From RUG572 sp964386385 (lineage in GTDB: Bacteria > Verrucomicrobiota > Kiritimatiellia > RFP12 > UBA1067): a stretch of 64,000 bases of DNA. The DNA lies in the NCBI GenBank assembly GCA_964386385.1, contig CAYLRN010000014.1, positions 8,346 to 72,345 of the forward strand, read 5' to 3'. This document shows positions 34,162-43,212 of this stretch, piece after piece (the first letter of the stretch is position 1; each line of letters opens with the position of its first letter). The notes below the pieces were generated by a model. The model did no database searches and had not been told where the DNA came from. It saw nothing but the letters and a program-made list of their open reading frames with translations. The position numbers and the translations under genes are program-made.

Positions 34162-35979
34162 CTACTCGACGTCCAGGGCGAACTTGAAGAACTTCGCGCC
34201 GTCGCCGGCGGAGACCTTGAACGTAGTCGTCCAGACACCGTCGTCGCCCTGCACGGACGATTCCAGCGCCGGCATTTCCGTAGTCCACTTCTGCGACAGG
34301 CGTTCCGTCTTCTTCACGATGACGCCGCAGTCCGCCGCAAGCGGCGCGTTCGACTTCAGCGTGAGGACGTGCGCGTTCTCGCCGGGCGTGAACGAGTCGA
34401 CGCGGAAGTCGAGGCCGTCCGACGGCGCGGACGGAGCCAGCCCCAAAATGTAGTTGGCCGCGTTCGCTCGTCCGTTCGCCGCGACGGCCTCAGGGCCGGA
34501 CACCGCCGGGTCCCACGCCGTCGCCCAGTCAGGGTAGTGCCGCTCCGCCCAGAGCTCGTAGGCGGAGACGGGCGCGACGTCCGCCACCGCGTCCACCTCC
34601 GGCTCCGTGTAGCCGCTGTCGCCCTCGCCATTGTCCTCCACGTAGACGCCGGAGATGCGCACGTAGCGGATCCACTTGCGCCCCTGCGCGTCTGTGGCGA
34701 GAGGCAGCGCGGAGATGTCGTAGCCCATGCCGCCGGCGGAGCCGTTGTAGCGACGGCAGACCTGCGCGAGGGTCAGGCCGGCGAGGTCGGCGAAGCCGAT
34801 GGACGGGTCGACTGGCCTTGTCGCCGACGCGGCGCTTCCCCACCAGGCATTGCCGGCGTAGAGGTTCGGGTCGGCGTTCTCCGGGTCGTACAGGTAGCCG
34901 AGCGTCGGCGCAAAGCCGTCCGCCGTCCTCCACGCATCGTCCGTGTGCCAGTTCTTTCCGTCCTGCGACACCTCCACCTTCGCCGCCTCCGGCCAGCCCT
35001 CGCCGTTCAGGCGGACGGACACGGGGTCCGTCGCCGGAGTGTAGTACGAACTGCCGTCCCACGTTGCGCCCGCGTTGCCGAAGACGATGAAGTCGAGTCC
35101 GAACGGATTGGCGGGGTCGTCCACGACGTCGTGGTCGAACTCGATTGTGACGTAGCCGGGGCCGTCTTCCTCGCCCGGCGTCAAATCGTCGCATCCGTCG
35201 CTTGAGAGGGAGAAGACCTCGCCCTCCTGCCAGGCGGGATTGGCGGGGCTTATGGGCCCGCCCCATTCCCCGGGCGTGAACATCGTCGGATGCCCAAGGA
35301 CGCTTTCGGCGTCGGCGTACCAGGCGTTCTCCGCCGCCGTCGCGGACGCGACGACTCTCCAGCCGTAAGGCGATTCCGCGGGTTCGGGGTTCTGCATCAC
35401 GGCGGGCGACTCCGTCCAGTTCTCGTCGTATTCGGGGCAGCCGTAGGAGAAGACGAACCAGTCGCCGTTCTGCGGCGTGACCGCGTTCGCGGCGACCGGG
35501 CTGGACGTCTGGGCGTCCGATGGGAACGACTGTCCGTTGAACGGGCCGTAGAACACCCACCAGGCGGAGTAGTGGACGGAATCTTCGCGGAGGACGAGCG
35601 CGTCCGGGTCGGACGAGCCGCCGTTCGCGACGTTCCATGCGGGATGGCAGTCGTTCACGTCGTAGCCGAAGAAATGGAAGTCGACGTAGCCGGAAGTCAT
35701 GCCCTGGACTTCCACCTTGAGGCGCGGGTCTTCGCGTCCGACGCGCACGACGACCTCCGCGAGGTTCGTGCAGACGCCGTTCCAGCGGTAGCCCCAGGCG
35801 AGCGACCTGCCGTAGCCTGCCGACCAGTCGACGACGATGGCGCAGCGGTTCGTGCCCTCGCCGATCCAGTAGTGTATGCCGTCGAACGACAACGTCGACG
35901 GCTGCGCGGCCGCCCATGCGGCGGCACACGACGAAACGACGGCGGCGGAGACCGCCGTCCTGATGCATTCTGCTCTCAT
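34162..35979 (-). CDS. Secreted protein under a cobalamin riboswitch
   Basis: 605 residues with a signal peptide (AVSAAVVSSCAAAWAAAQP). The N-terminal third (FDGIHYWIGEGTNRCAIVVD, LAWGYRWNG) resembles a domain I have seen in secreted proteins of this phylum near cobalamin loci. The centre (ITIEFDH-like; FGLDFIVFGNAG; VSVRLNGEGWPEAAKVEVSQ; WIRYVRISGVYVED) matches the pattern DFxVFxN...VxVSxDGxxW...RYVRI found in surface proteins next to B12 transporters. The C-terminal 100 residues form a beta-domain. Role inferred: capture or sensing of corrinoids at the surface. ATG at 35979 behind AGAAGG. Confidence 0.75.
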   Translation of the reverse strand: MRAECIRTAVSAAVVSSCAAAWAAAQPSTLSFDGIHYWIGEGTNRCAIVVDWSAGYGRSLAWGYRWNGVCTNLAEVVVRVGREDPRLKVEVQGMTSGYVDFHFFGYDVNDCHPAWNVANGGSSDPDALVLREDSVHYSAWWVFYGPFNGQSFPSDAQTSSPVAANAVTPQNGDWFVFSYGCPEYDENWTESPAVMQNPEPAESPYGWRVVASATAAENAWYADAESVLGHPTMFTPGEWGGPISPANPAWQEGEVFSLSSDGCDDLTPGEEDGPGYVTIEFDHDVVDDPANPFGLDFIVFGNAGATWDGSSYYTPATDPVSVRLNGEGWPEAAKVEVSQDGKNWHTDDAWRTADGFAPTLGYLYDPENADPNLYAGNAWWGSAASATRPVDPSIGFADLAGLTLAQVCRRYNGSAGGMGYDISALPLATDAQGRKWIRYVRISGVYVEDNGEGDSGYTEPEVDAVADVAPVSAYELWAERHYPDWATAWDPAVSGPEAVAANGRANAANYILGLAPSAPSDGLDFRVDSFTPGENAHVLTLKSNAPLAADCGVIVKKTERLSQKWTTEMPALESSVQGDDGVWTTTFKVSAGDGAKFFKFALDVE

Positions 35980-36061
35980 TTGCCTTCTGCCCTTCTCCCC
36001 TGGCGCGGGGGATTGTGACGGCGAGGCGGAGCGTCTTCCGGCTTATGGCTTGAAAAACCTC

Positions 36062-36180
36062 CAGTCCGCCCTTCGCAGGCCACCCGGCCCACTGGATCGC
36101 GGACTGTCGTATCCAATCACGGCTGCGCGACAGCGCCCGGCTTTCACGGGACTTCCGTTTTCCGCTTCGCGAAAAAACGG
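36062..36180 (-). promoter_or_regulatory. Cobalamin riboswitch
   Basis: Read on the minus strand, in order: a CCGTTTT/AAAACGG helix (36174-36180 with 36155-36161); GGAAGUCCCGUGAAAGCC (from 36156 down), the GGAA...GUGnAA...CC core; GCUGUCGCGCAGCCGUGA (36117-36134), which aligns base for base with the E. coli btuB core GCUGACGCGCAGCGGUAA; and CAGUCCGCGAUCC (36094-36106), the AGUCC-type strand. A downstream GCGGACUG (36062-36069) is fully complementary to CAGUCCGC and is followed by GAGGUUUUUC, giving a possible expression platform. It sits in the ~200-nt leader of the 35979 gene. Confidence 0.82.
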
Positions 36181-36185
36181 GCGGA

Positions 36186-36214
36186 AGGATATCAAATCCC
36201 TTCCGCCCGGTCAA
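36186..36214 (-). promoter_or_regulatory. Promoter of the riboswitch operon
   Basis: Minus strand: TTGACC (36209-36214), 17-bp spacer, TATCCT (36186-36191) preceded by TGA. Transcription would begin just ahead of the riboswitch's first helix. Confidence 0.7.
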
Positions 36215-36296
36215 CCGGCGCGGCAATGAAAACTGCGTCGAGGTGGCGAGTGCTGAATAAACATATGCGTCTCCGCCGCACACGATTACGCGCTTC

Positions 36297-36348
36297 GGTC
36301 GCGCAGGAGCGCGCCCCTCCCTGGTAGGGCGGGGCGTCCCGCCCCGCC
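36297..36348. repeat. Two REP elements, GGAG and GTAG types
   Basis: A reverse, imperfect element (36297-36320, ending CCCCTCC) and a forward GTAG element (36323-36348, arms GGCGGGGCG/CGCCCCGCC, loop TCC). The remainder of 36215-36446 shows no gene. Confidence 0.8.
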
Positions 36349-36446
36349 GTCCCCCCATTCCCTGCGCTCGGACGTGCCGCCGCCGCCGCCGCATTCGTGG
36401 AGTTGATCCCGGCGGCGACAGCGGCGAGGCGAAAGCGACAGGTCTT

Positions 36447-37571
36447 CTATCGGTAGAGGTTGACGGCCTCCTCCTCGCGGAAGCGGCGGTTGGCGATTCG
36501 CCAGGATTCGACCATCGCGTCGAGGTCGTATGAAGGTGCGCCCTCGCAGGCGAGGCGGACGTCCATGCAGCCCATGAGCCTGTCCATCCACTCCGGGCGC
36601 GAATCCGCCTTGAACTCCTGCGGGTGGCGGCGCATGAGGGCGGCGCAGAGGTACGTCCCGGCGGATACCGGCCGGAAGCCCTCCGCGTCCTCGACCGAGA
36701 GCAGAAGGCCTTCAAGTTCCTGTCCCGAATACTTTCCGCCGGCGGGCCGGTATCTGAACGGACGCGCGCCCACGCCGCACTTTCCGATGTCGGAGGCGAC
36801 TTCGTCCAGCAGTCCGGCCGCGTCGAGCCAGGGGGCGCCGACGACGCGAAAGGCGAGGGCGCCGTTTCTGTCGCAGTCAAGCGCGGGGTAGGCCTCCGTG
36901 AAGACCGTCGCGGGGTAGAGGGCGGCGCAGTCGATGCTGCGGATGGCGGGGGACGGCGGGGTGAAGTTCATCCACGGAGACGCGTCGGAATGCGACCAGC
37001 CGCGCATTCTGACCGTAGTCAGGTCCACGGCGAGACGTCTTTCGCGAACGACGTAGGCGGCGAGCTCGCATTGCGTCATTCCATGGCAGAGGGGGACGTC
37101 GATCGGGGCGACGAGCGATTCGTATTCGGGCTGCCGCCTGGGACCGTCCACGATTCCGCCGAGGGGGATGGGACGGTCGAAGACGGTGACGGGCTTCTTC
37201 ATGGAGGAGGAGAGGGCGAGCAGACAGTCCAGCGTGCCGAGGTACGTGTAGCAGCGAACGCCTATGTCGGGGAGGTCCACGACCATGCGCCCATGCGCCG
37301 GAATCAGGTCTGTGCGCTGCTTCATGACGCTGCAGTAGAGGGAGCGCACTGGAAGGTCCAGCGCGGGATGCCGCTGGAGCTCCGGCACCTTCTCGCCGGG
37401 GCCGTATGTGCCGAACCAGCCGTGCTCGGGCGAATAGAGGCAGTCAAGGCGGTCCTTGAAGCTCCGCGCCAGGATCTCGGCGGTGGGGGTCGCCTGAGAG
37501 GAGAGAAGCCCGAACGGCGCGGGGGCGTCCGCTTCCAGGTGGGCGACGAGGGCGTCGTAGTCGGGGGTCAT
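36447..37571 (-). CDS. DUF1343 protein, NamZ-type exo-beta-N-acetylmuramidase
   Basis: 374 residues. The DUF1343 hallmarks are CLYSPEHGWFG (near residue 44), MVVDLPDIGVRCYTYLGTLD (near 95), VFDRPIPLGG and LPLCHGMTQCELA-like VPLCHGMTQCELAAY, and GWSHSDASPWMNFTPPSPAI. NamZ removes terminal MurNAc from peptidoglycan fragments. No signal peptide is visible, so cytoplasmic recycling of muropeptides is more likely than secretion. The ATG overlaps the stop of the NAD(P)HX dehydratase gene (37568-37571). Confidence 0.88.
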   Translation of the reverse strand: MTPDYDALVAHLEADAPAPFGLLSSQATPTAEILARSFKDRLDCLYSPEHGWFGTYGPGEKVPELQRHPALDLPVRSLYCSVMKQRTDLIPAHGRMVVDLPDIGVRCYTYLGTLDCLLALSSSMKKPVTVFDRPIPLGGIVDGPRRQPEYESLVAPIDVPLCHGMTQCELAAYVVRERRLAVDLTTVRMRGWSHSDASPWMNFTPPSPAIRSIDCAALYPATVFTEAYPALDCDRNGALAFRVVGAPWLDAAGLLDEVASDIGKCGVGARPFRYRPAGGKYSGQELEGLLLSVEDAEGFRPVSAGTYLCAALMRRHPQEFKADSRPEWMDRLMGCMDVRLACEGAPSYDLDAMVESWRIANRRFREEEAVNLYR

Positions 37572-38434
37572 GTCCGCGCCCTTTCGAGCCTCACGCGGAG
37601 GGAGCCGACCATGGCGGCGGTGTTGACGATCGACGGGTCGGCGGGCGGGTCGGCGGAGACGAGCTCGTCGGACGCCGCGGCGTGGAGCCAGACGGCGGAG
37701 CAGGCCGCCATGAAGGCGTCGTCCAGGCCGGCCTTCGCCAGACGCGCCCAGCGGGCGGCGAGGACGCCGGAGAGGAGGTCGCCCATTCCGCCGACGGCCA
37801 TGAACGGGTTTCCGGCCTCGCACTCGAAGACGTCCGCCCTGTCGGGCGAGCCGACGAGGGTGCGGGGACCTTTGAGGACGACGACGGCGCGATAGCGTTC
37901 GACGAGCGCGCGCAGGGCGGCGGGTCGGTCCGACTGCACGGCCTCGGGGGTGCAGAGGAGGAGGCGCGCGGCCTCGCCGGCGTGGGGGGTGAGGACGATG
38001 CGCTGTCCGACGGTGGCGGACAGGCTGCCGGGGCGCTTCGCGTACCAGCTGGCGAGGATCGTCAGCGCGTCGGCGTCCAGGACGAACCGGCTGGCGATTC
38101 CGGAGAGGATGCGCGAGACGAGCATTTCGGCGTTCTGCGTGGCACCCAGGCCCATTCCGACGGCGGTGACGTCCGCGCGCGGCGGAACGCACGCCGGCGT
38201 GAGCTTGGTGAAGGTGGCCTCCGGGACGAGCGGGCCGGTCGCCAGGCGCGAGGCGTCGGGGACGACCAGCTGGACGAGGCCGGCGCCGCCGGCCCTGGCG
38301 CCCAGCGCGGCTATGACGGGCGCGTTCACGTAGTGCGCAGACCCGCCGACGACCGTGACGGTCCCGGCGGAGTACTTGTGCAGTTCAGGCGGACGCGCGG
38401 GAAAGGCGGCCGCCAGTTGGGAGGGAAGATTCAT
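37568..38434 (-). CDS. nnrD: ADP-dependent (S)-NAD(P)H-hydrate dehydratase
   Basis: 288 residues, ribokinase-like fold. Repairs hydrated NAD(P)H. Family motifs: GTVTVVGGSAHYVNAPVIAA (N-terminus), GMGLGAT, RFVLDADAL, VLTPHAGEAARLL and the ATP/ADP loop FMAVGGMGDLLSGVLAA near 225-240. The epimerase half (NnrE) found in many bifunctional proteins is absent. ATG at 38434; the upstream extension in the same frame has no ribosome site. It is first in a two-gene operon with the DUF1343 protein. Confidence 0.92.
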   Translation of the reverse strand: MNLPSQLAAAFPARPPELHKYSAGTVTVVGGSAHYVNAPVIAALGARAGGAGLVQLVVPDASRLATGPLVPEATFTKLTPACVPPRADVTAVGMGLGATQNAEMLVSRILSGIASRFVLDADALTILASWYAKRPGSLSATVGQRIVLTPHAGEAARLLLCTPEAVQSDRPAALRALVERYRAVVVLKGPRTLVGSPDRADVFECEAGNPFMAVGGMGDLLSGVLAARWARLAKAGLDDAFMAACSAVWLHAAASDELVSADPPADPSIVNTAAMVGSLRVRLERART

Positions 38435-38520
38435 ACGCGCTGATTCTAGCACGTTTCGGCCCGCGACGTCCAGCGCGGGAAATCGCCGAAAGCGGCGTTT
38501 CCTGTCTGCGCGGCGGGGGC

Positions 38521-38551
38521 TTGACGGGGGAGAAAAAAAAAATGGCATAAT
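38521..38551 (+). promoter_or_regulatory. Promoter of the beta-strand-repeat protein gene
   Basis: TTGACG (38521-38526), a 19-bp spacer with ten consecutive A, CATAAT (38546-38551) preceded by TGG. The A-tract spacer resembles that of the promoter at 50792. Confidence 0.5.
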
Positions 38552-38628
38552 AGCCGCGCAGACGACGGTTTTTGCGACGAGGCGCAGGGCCTCCGCGACC
38601 GCCGGCAGTTTACAACGCGGAGAGTGAC

Positions 38629-40782
38629 ATGGCACATTGCATTGGACGGAGAGTTCGCGCACTGGCGTTCGCAGTCGCGGGCGCGGCGCTGGCGGGCATG
38701 GCGCGCGACCTTGTGTGGCTTGGCCAGAAGGACAGCGTCGACTGGGACCTCGTCACGCCCAACTGGTGCGTGAAGGGCGACGAGACGAAGACGCGCGTCT
38801 GCTTCGAGTCGGGCGACAACGTCTTCTTCCTCGAAGACGAATGGGAGACGAACAGGGTGCGGCTCATTCGGACGGACCTGACCGGGTGGGCCAAGGAGTT
38901 CGACATCGGGACGGTCGTCGTCAGCAACGACGTGCAGTCGTTCTCGTGGTCGTGCAACGGCTACGGCTACGTCGGCGCGCTCTGCTTCCAGCCGGTCTCA
39001 ATCGACAAGTACGGCGCCGGCGACTTCGACGTCAACTACGGCTTCGAGTGGAACTGCGACTTCACGGTGCATGGCGGACGCTTTGTCTCCGGCTACAACT
39101 CCACCCACACGACCGACAACCGCAACCCCGCAGGCTCGATGATCGTCAACCGCACGGTGACGTTCCTCTCGAACACCACGTGGTACGCCTCCTCCAGCGG
39201 CTACGGATTCGGCGGGGCCGGCAATGTCGGCCGGGAGGACGGCAGGGGCAACGTCCACGTCGTCTTCTCCAACGCGACGGTCGACGCCTCCGGCACCCAG
39301 AACCGCTACGTCAACTTCCCGAAGACGACTTTCTGGAACGCGACGCCGGCGTTCGGATCGAAGGACGACGACAGCTGTTCGCTGCTCTTCTCCGGCGACC
39401 TAGCAATCGGCGGAACGCAGCCGACGACGTTCGCCTCGCGCTCGATGACGTTCGGAAAGAAGTCGCTGACGCCGATCACGATCGACGTCGCCGACGCGAC
39501 TGGCGACGACGCGGCGGACTTCATCGTCTCCGGCCGGGTCGGCAATACGACGGTCGTCGCCAATCCGAAGACGTATTCCGGCGACGGACGCTTCATCAAG
39601 TCCGGCGCGGGGACGATGGAGCTGGCGAACGGCGACAACACCTTCACCGGGAACGTCGTCGTCGCAGAGGGGACGCTGCTGGTGACTTCGGGAACGGACA
39701 TCAGGAACAGCGGCCGCAAGGGCCCGCTCGGCCCGATCGACGGCTGCGGCAAGACCGTCACCGTCAGGGACGGCGCGACGCTGCAGATGGGCGTCTTCAC
39801 CAAGAACGACAACTTCCCGATCTCCAACCCCAACGCGCCGGCGAGCTACGCGATATCGGTCGAGAAGGGCGGGCGTCTCCGGCTGGCCGACGGCTCTCAC
39901 CTGTTCGGAGAGCTTGCGCTCGGCGGCGGCGAACTGACCTATGGAAACGGCGCGCCGCAGACGTGGATCGAGTACGCGCTCATGACGGTCGGCAAGAAGA
40001 TGTCGTTTTCCGGGACGACGCCCTACGACCTCGACGTGCGCGGGACGCACAACGTGATGTACCTCGGATTCACGGGCGAGAGCGTCCGCGACGACGCGCC
40101 GATCTCGTCCGGCAAGCCGCACCTCACGAACCTATGGAGCGTGGTCGAGTTCGAGGTGGCGGACATTACGGGCGACGACGGCGTGGACGCCGCGATCGGC
40201 CTTCCGATGCGCGACCTCGTGAACGTCTGCTACCCGACGTACGGCTACAACCCCAACGGCTACACGTACGCGCCGTGGAAGTGGGCGCGTTTCCGCGACG
40301 GCGTCAGGAAGACCGGCGCGGGGACGCTGCGGCTCTACGGCGAGAACGGCTACACGCATGTCACGGAGGTGGCGGAGGGGACGCTTGTCGTCGATGGCTC
40401 GATTGCGTCCTCCAGCGGCGTGACGGTCGGCTCCGGCGCGTTCATCGGCGGCACCGGCGCCGTCAGCGCCGTCTCCATCGCGGCGGGCGGCGGGTTTTCT
40501 GTCGCGGCGGACAAGGCGCGGACGGACGTCCTGACGATTCCGTCGCTGACGTGCGCCGGCGTCGTCGTCGTGAGGCCGACCGGCGTGACGGCGGAGACCG
40601 CGGCGCAGTTCAGACAGGGAATCTGCCGGTTGCAGGACAGGCCTGCCGTCGTGGACTTTTCCGGCTGGAAGGTGGACTGCCTCCATGCCAAGCCCATCGC
40701 ATTCCGCTTCGGCTACGACCCCGCCACCGGCGTCGTGGACGTCCGCTACGCGCCGCCCGGCCTGACGCTCGTGATTCGGTGA
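38629..40782 (+). CDS. Autotransporter-associated beta-strand-repeat (PATR) secreted protein
   Basis: 717 residues with a signal peptide (RVRALAFAVAGAALAGMA). It is mostly beta-helix. Two clear PATR units are KSGAGTMELANGDNTFTGNV followed by VVAEGTLLV (near 335) and KTGAGTLRLYGENGYTHVTE followed by VAEGTLVVDGS (near 570). Aromatic- and Asn-rich stretches lie between. No C-terminal beta-barrel is evident; the protein ends LTLVIR. It would need another route to the surface than type V secretion. ATG at 38629 is the first after the promoter, with GGAGAG upstream. Confidence 0.8.
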   Translation: MAHCIGRRVRALAFAVAGAALAGMARDLVWLGQKDSVDWDLVTPNWCVKGDETKTRVCFESGDNVFFLEDEWETNRVRLIRTDLTGWAKEFDIGTVVVSNDVQSFSWSCNGYGYVGALCFQPVSIDKYGAGDFDVNYGFEWNCDFTVHGGRFVSGYNSTHTTDNRNPAGSMIVNRTVTFLSNTTWYASSSGYGFGGAGNVGREDGRGNVHVVFSNATVDASGTQNRYVNFPKTTFWNATPAFGSKDDDSCSLLFSGDLAIGGTQPTTFASRSMTFGKKSLTPITIDVADATGDDAADFIVSGRVGNTTVVANPKTYSGDGRFIKSGAGTMELANGDNTFTGNVVVAEGTLLVTSGTDIRNSGRKGPLGPIDGCGKTVTVRDGATLQMGVFTKNDNFPISNPNAPASYAISVEKGGRLRLADGSHLFGELALGGGELTYGNGAPQTWIEYALMTVGKKMSFSGTTPYDLDVRGTHNVMYLGFTGESVRDDAPISSGKPHLTNLWSVVEFEVADITGDDGVDAAIGLPMRDLVNVCYPTYGYNPNGYTYAPWKWARFRDGVRKTGAGTLRLYGENGYTHVTEVAEGTLVVDGSIASSSGVTVGSGAFIGGTGAVSAVSIAAGGGFSVAADKARTDVLTIPSLTCAGVVVVRPTGVTAETAAQFRQGICRLQDRPAVVDFSGWKVDCLHAKPIAFRFGYDPATGVVDVRYAPPGLTLVIR

Positions 40783-40905
40783 GCCGGCGGCAGGCCCGCG
40801 GAGCGCCGCGCCGCGCTTGACCGTCCGGCCTCGCTTTTGGTATTCTTCACGCAGACGTTCCCGACAACGTTGCAGATTCATTTGAACGAAAAAGGAGAAA
40901 ACGAA

Positions 40906-42387
40906 ATGCAGAGCAGTCTTCCATTCGTCAGCCGTCGCTGCTTCGTCGCCAGTCTTGGCGCGGCGTCGCTCGTCGGCTATGGCATCGACCTCGCGCCGAA
41001 GTCCGATTTCAAGGGCCAGGTCAAGGGGCGCCGCCTCAAGCTCGCCGCCGTCGGATGCGGCGGCATGGGCGGCGCGGCGACGTCGAGCCTGATCGCGGCC
41101 GGCTGCGATCTCGTGGCGGTCTGCGACGTCAACCCCGGCGCGTTCGACCAGTGGGAGAAGAAGTACCCCGGCATTCCGAAGTTCACGGACTACCGCGACA
41201 TGCTCAAGACGATGGGCGACAAGTTCGAGGTCGTCCAGGTCGGAACGCCCGACCACACGCACGCCTACATCTCCATCGACTGCATGAACGCCGGCAAGCA
41301 CGTCTACGTGCAGAAGCCGCTCGCGCGCACGGTCGAGGAATGCGAGCTCATGCTCAAGACGTCGATCAGGACTGGCCGCGTCGTTCAGATGGGCAACCAG
41401 GGACATCCGGGCGTGTGGCGCTACAAGACGATGCGCGACGCCGCCGTCTGGGGCGACGTGAAGGAAATCTACAGCTGGTCGGACCGTCCCGTGTGGCCGC
41501 AGGGCATGAAGGCGTATCCCGCGCCGTCGCCCCTGCCCGCCAACTACGCGCCGAACGCCTGGGACTGCTGGTGCGGGCCCAGTGCTGACCACGGCTTCTC
41601 CACCGCCTACCACACCTTCCGCTGGCGCGGCTGGTGGGACTACGGCTGCGGCGCGATCGGCGACATGGCCGTGCACAACGCCGACCCGGCGTTCTGGGCG
41701 CTTGAGCTCGGACTTCCGGTCTCCGTCAAGGCCGACACCTATGGCGAGGGTCCCGTGACGATCGCGTATCCGAAGAAGTCGCGCATCGAGATGACGTTCG
41801 CGCCGAACAAGTGGATTCCGAACGGCATCAAGCTCACCTGGCTCGACGGACACCTCCTGCCCGACATGGACAAGGTGCCCGGCCTGCGCGACTTCGCGAA
41901 GAAGGTCGCCGTCCGGCGCGAGGAGAAGAAGGCCGCCGACGCGAAGAAGGCCGGCAAGCCCTACACGGCGCCGACCGCGCCGCTCGCCCCCGTCGTACCC
42001 TCCAACGGCGTGATAATCATAGGCTCGAAGGCGACGACGTTCGGCGATTCCCACGCCAGCCGTCCGTGCTGCCTCGCCGGCGACAAGACGGCGACAGACA
42101 GGGCGATCGCCTCCGGCGACAAGCTGGCCGGCTACAACCACTACCGCGAATTCGTCGAGGCCTGCCTTGAGGGCAATCCGGCGAAGTGCGGCTCGCGCCT
42201 GGGCTACGCGGCCCCGCTCACGGAGGCGCTGCTCATCGGCTGCATCGCGCTCCGCTTCCCGGGCGAAGAGCTCAAGTTCGACCCGAAGGCGATGAAGTTC
42301 ACGAACAAGCCGGAGGCGAACGAATTCCTTAAGGCGCCGAAGCGCAACGACTGGGACTTCGCGAAGCTCTGCCGCTGCTGCTGCTAG
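40906..42387 (+). CDS. Gfo/Idh/MocA-family oxidoreductase, Tat-exported
   Basis: 493 residues. The Tat signal is SRRCFVASLGAASLVGYG. The Rossmann motif is LAAVGCGGMGGAATSSL (near 50), the catalytic QKPLART (EKP-type Lys-Pro) follows HVYV near 148, and TPDHTHAYI precedes it. A long C-terminal domain includes WSDRPVWPQGM and a Lys-rich insert. Similar proteins work on glycans in the periplasm. It has the ribosome site AAAGGAG and ends with Cys residues (CRCCC), which is unusual. It converges on rluA with a shared terminator. Confidence 0.87.
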   Translation: MQSSLPFVSRRCFVASLGAASLVGYGIDLAPKSDFKGQVKGRRLKLAAVGCGGMGGAATSSLIAAGCDLVAVCDVNPGAFDQWEKKYPGIPKFTDYRDMLKTMGDKFEVVQVGTPDHTHAYISIDCMNAGKHVYVQKPLARTVEECELMLKTSIRTGRVVQMGNQGHPGVWRYKTMRDAAVWGDVKEIYSWSDRPVWPQGMKAYPAPSPLPANYAPNAWDCWCGPSADHGFSTAYHTFRWRGWWDYGCGAIGDMAVHNADPAFWALELGLPVSVKADTYGEGPVTIAYPKKSRIEMTFAPNKWIPNGIKLTWLDGHLLPDMDKVPGLRDFAKKVAVRREEKKAADAKKAGKPYTAPTAPLAPVVPSNGVIIIGSKATTFGDSHASRPCCLAGDKTATDRAIASGDKLAGYNHYREFVEACLEGNPAKCGSRLGYAAPLTEALLIGCIALRFPGEELKFDPKAMKFTNKPEANEFLKAPKRNDWDFAKLCRCCC

Positions 42388-42422
42388 CGCATTGCGCCGC
42401 GGTGCATGGCGGACGCGCCGTG

Positions 42423-42462
42423 CGGAAAACGGGGACGGTCATGAGGCCGTCCCCGTTTTCCG
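42423..42462. terminator. Bidirectional hairpin terminator between convergent genes
   Basis: A perfect 16-bp stem (42423-42438 with 42447-42462; arm CGGAAAACGGGGACGG) and an 8-base loop. AAAA and TTTT inside the arms give weak A/U runs in both directions. It serves the oxidoreductase (+) and rluA (-). Confidence 0.8.
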
Positions 42463-42480
42463 TTCGGCGCGCGCATTCGT

Positions 42481-43212
42481 TCAATGCGCGTACACGATGT
42501 CGGCGGGCGGCTCCGCGAAGAACTCCATGCGTCTGCCCGTGACGGGATGGGGGAGGGCCAGCGCGAGGGCGTGGAGGAGGGTACGGCGCGGGCGGGCGGC
42601 GAGACGGCGGTCGAGCTTTGGGTCGCCGTAGAGGGAGTCTCCGGCGATCGGGTGTCCGATGTGCGCGGCGTGGACGCGGATCTGGTGCGTTCGCCCGGTT
42701 TCGATCTTGAACTCCACGAGGGAGATCGGCCCCTGTCGTCCGAGCGTCCTCCAGCGCGTGACGGCCGGCCTTGCGTCCGTGCCGTCCACGGCCATGCGTT
42801 TGGCGTCCCATGGCTTCCGCCCGATCGGCGCGTCGACGACGCCCGTTTTCGGATGCGGCGTTCCGTGGAGGACGGCAAGGTACGTCTTTTTCACCTCCAC
42901 ATGGCGCTCGAACATGGAGCGCAGGGCGAAGTAGGCGCGTTCGGTCTTCGCGGCGACGATGACGCCGCTCGTCTCCTGGTCGAGCCGGTGGACTATGCCT
43001 GGGCGCGATTGGCTGCCGACGCCGGCGATCTTCGGGCAGTGGCATAGAAGGGCGTTGACGAGCGTGCCGGATTCATGCCCGGGGGCGGGATGGACGACCA
43101 TTCCAGCCGGCTTGTCTACGGCTATGACGTCCGCGTCCTCGAAAACGATTTCCAGCGCGATGCGCTCCGCCCGCGGGGTGTCCGTTGAATTGTCCTTGAA
43201 GCGGTTGTCCAT
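42481..43212 (-). CDS. RNA pseudouridine synthase of the RluA/RluD family
   Basis: 243 residues. Converts uridines in rRNA or tRNA to pseudouridine. The N-terminal VFEDADVIAVDKPAGMVVHP and catalytic motif GIVHRLDQETSGVIV (catalytic Asp near residue 78), then KTYLAVLHG and GRTHQIRVHAAHIGHPIAGD, are all typical of the family. It lacks the N-terminal S4 RNA-binding domain of RluD, so it is RluA-like in size; the target position is not predictable. Confidence 0.92.
   Translation of the reverse strand: MDNRFKDNSTDTPRAERIALEIVFEDADVIAVDKPAGMVVHPAPGHESGTLVNALLCHCPKIAGVGSQSRPGIVHRLDQETSGVIVAAKTERAYFALRSMFERHVEVKKTYLAVLHGTPHPKTGVVDAPIGRKPWDAKRMAVDGTDARPAVTRWRTLGRQGPISLVEFKIETGRTHQIRVHAAHIGHPIAGDSLYGDPKLDRRLAARPRRTLLHALALALPHPVTGRRMEFFAEPPADIVYAH

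Noticed and set aside
33275..34288. Longer start for the pseudopilin
   Set aside because: It would bury the prepilin cleavage motif behind 44 residues; ATG at 34156 places it correctly and clears the upstream gene.
36447..38192. Longer start for the DUF1343 gene, giving a 581-residue protein
   Set aside because: The extra part overlaps nnrD in another frame and is Arg/Pro nonsense; ATG at 37571 forms an ATGA overlap with nnrD.
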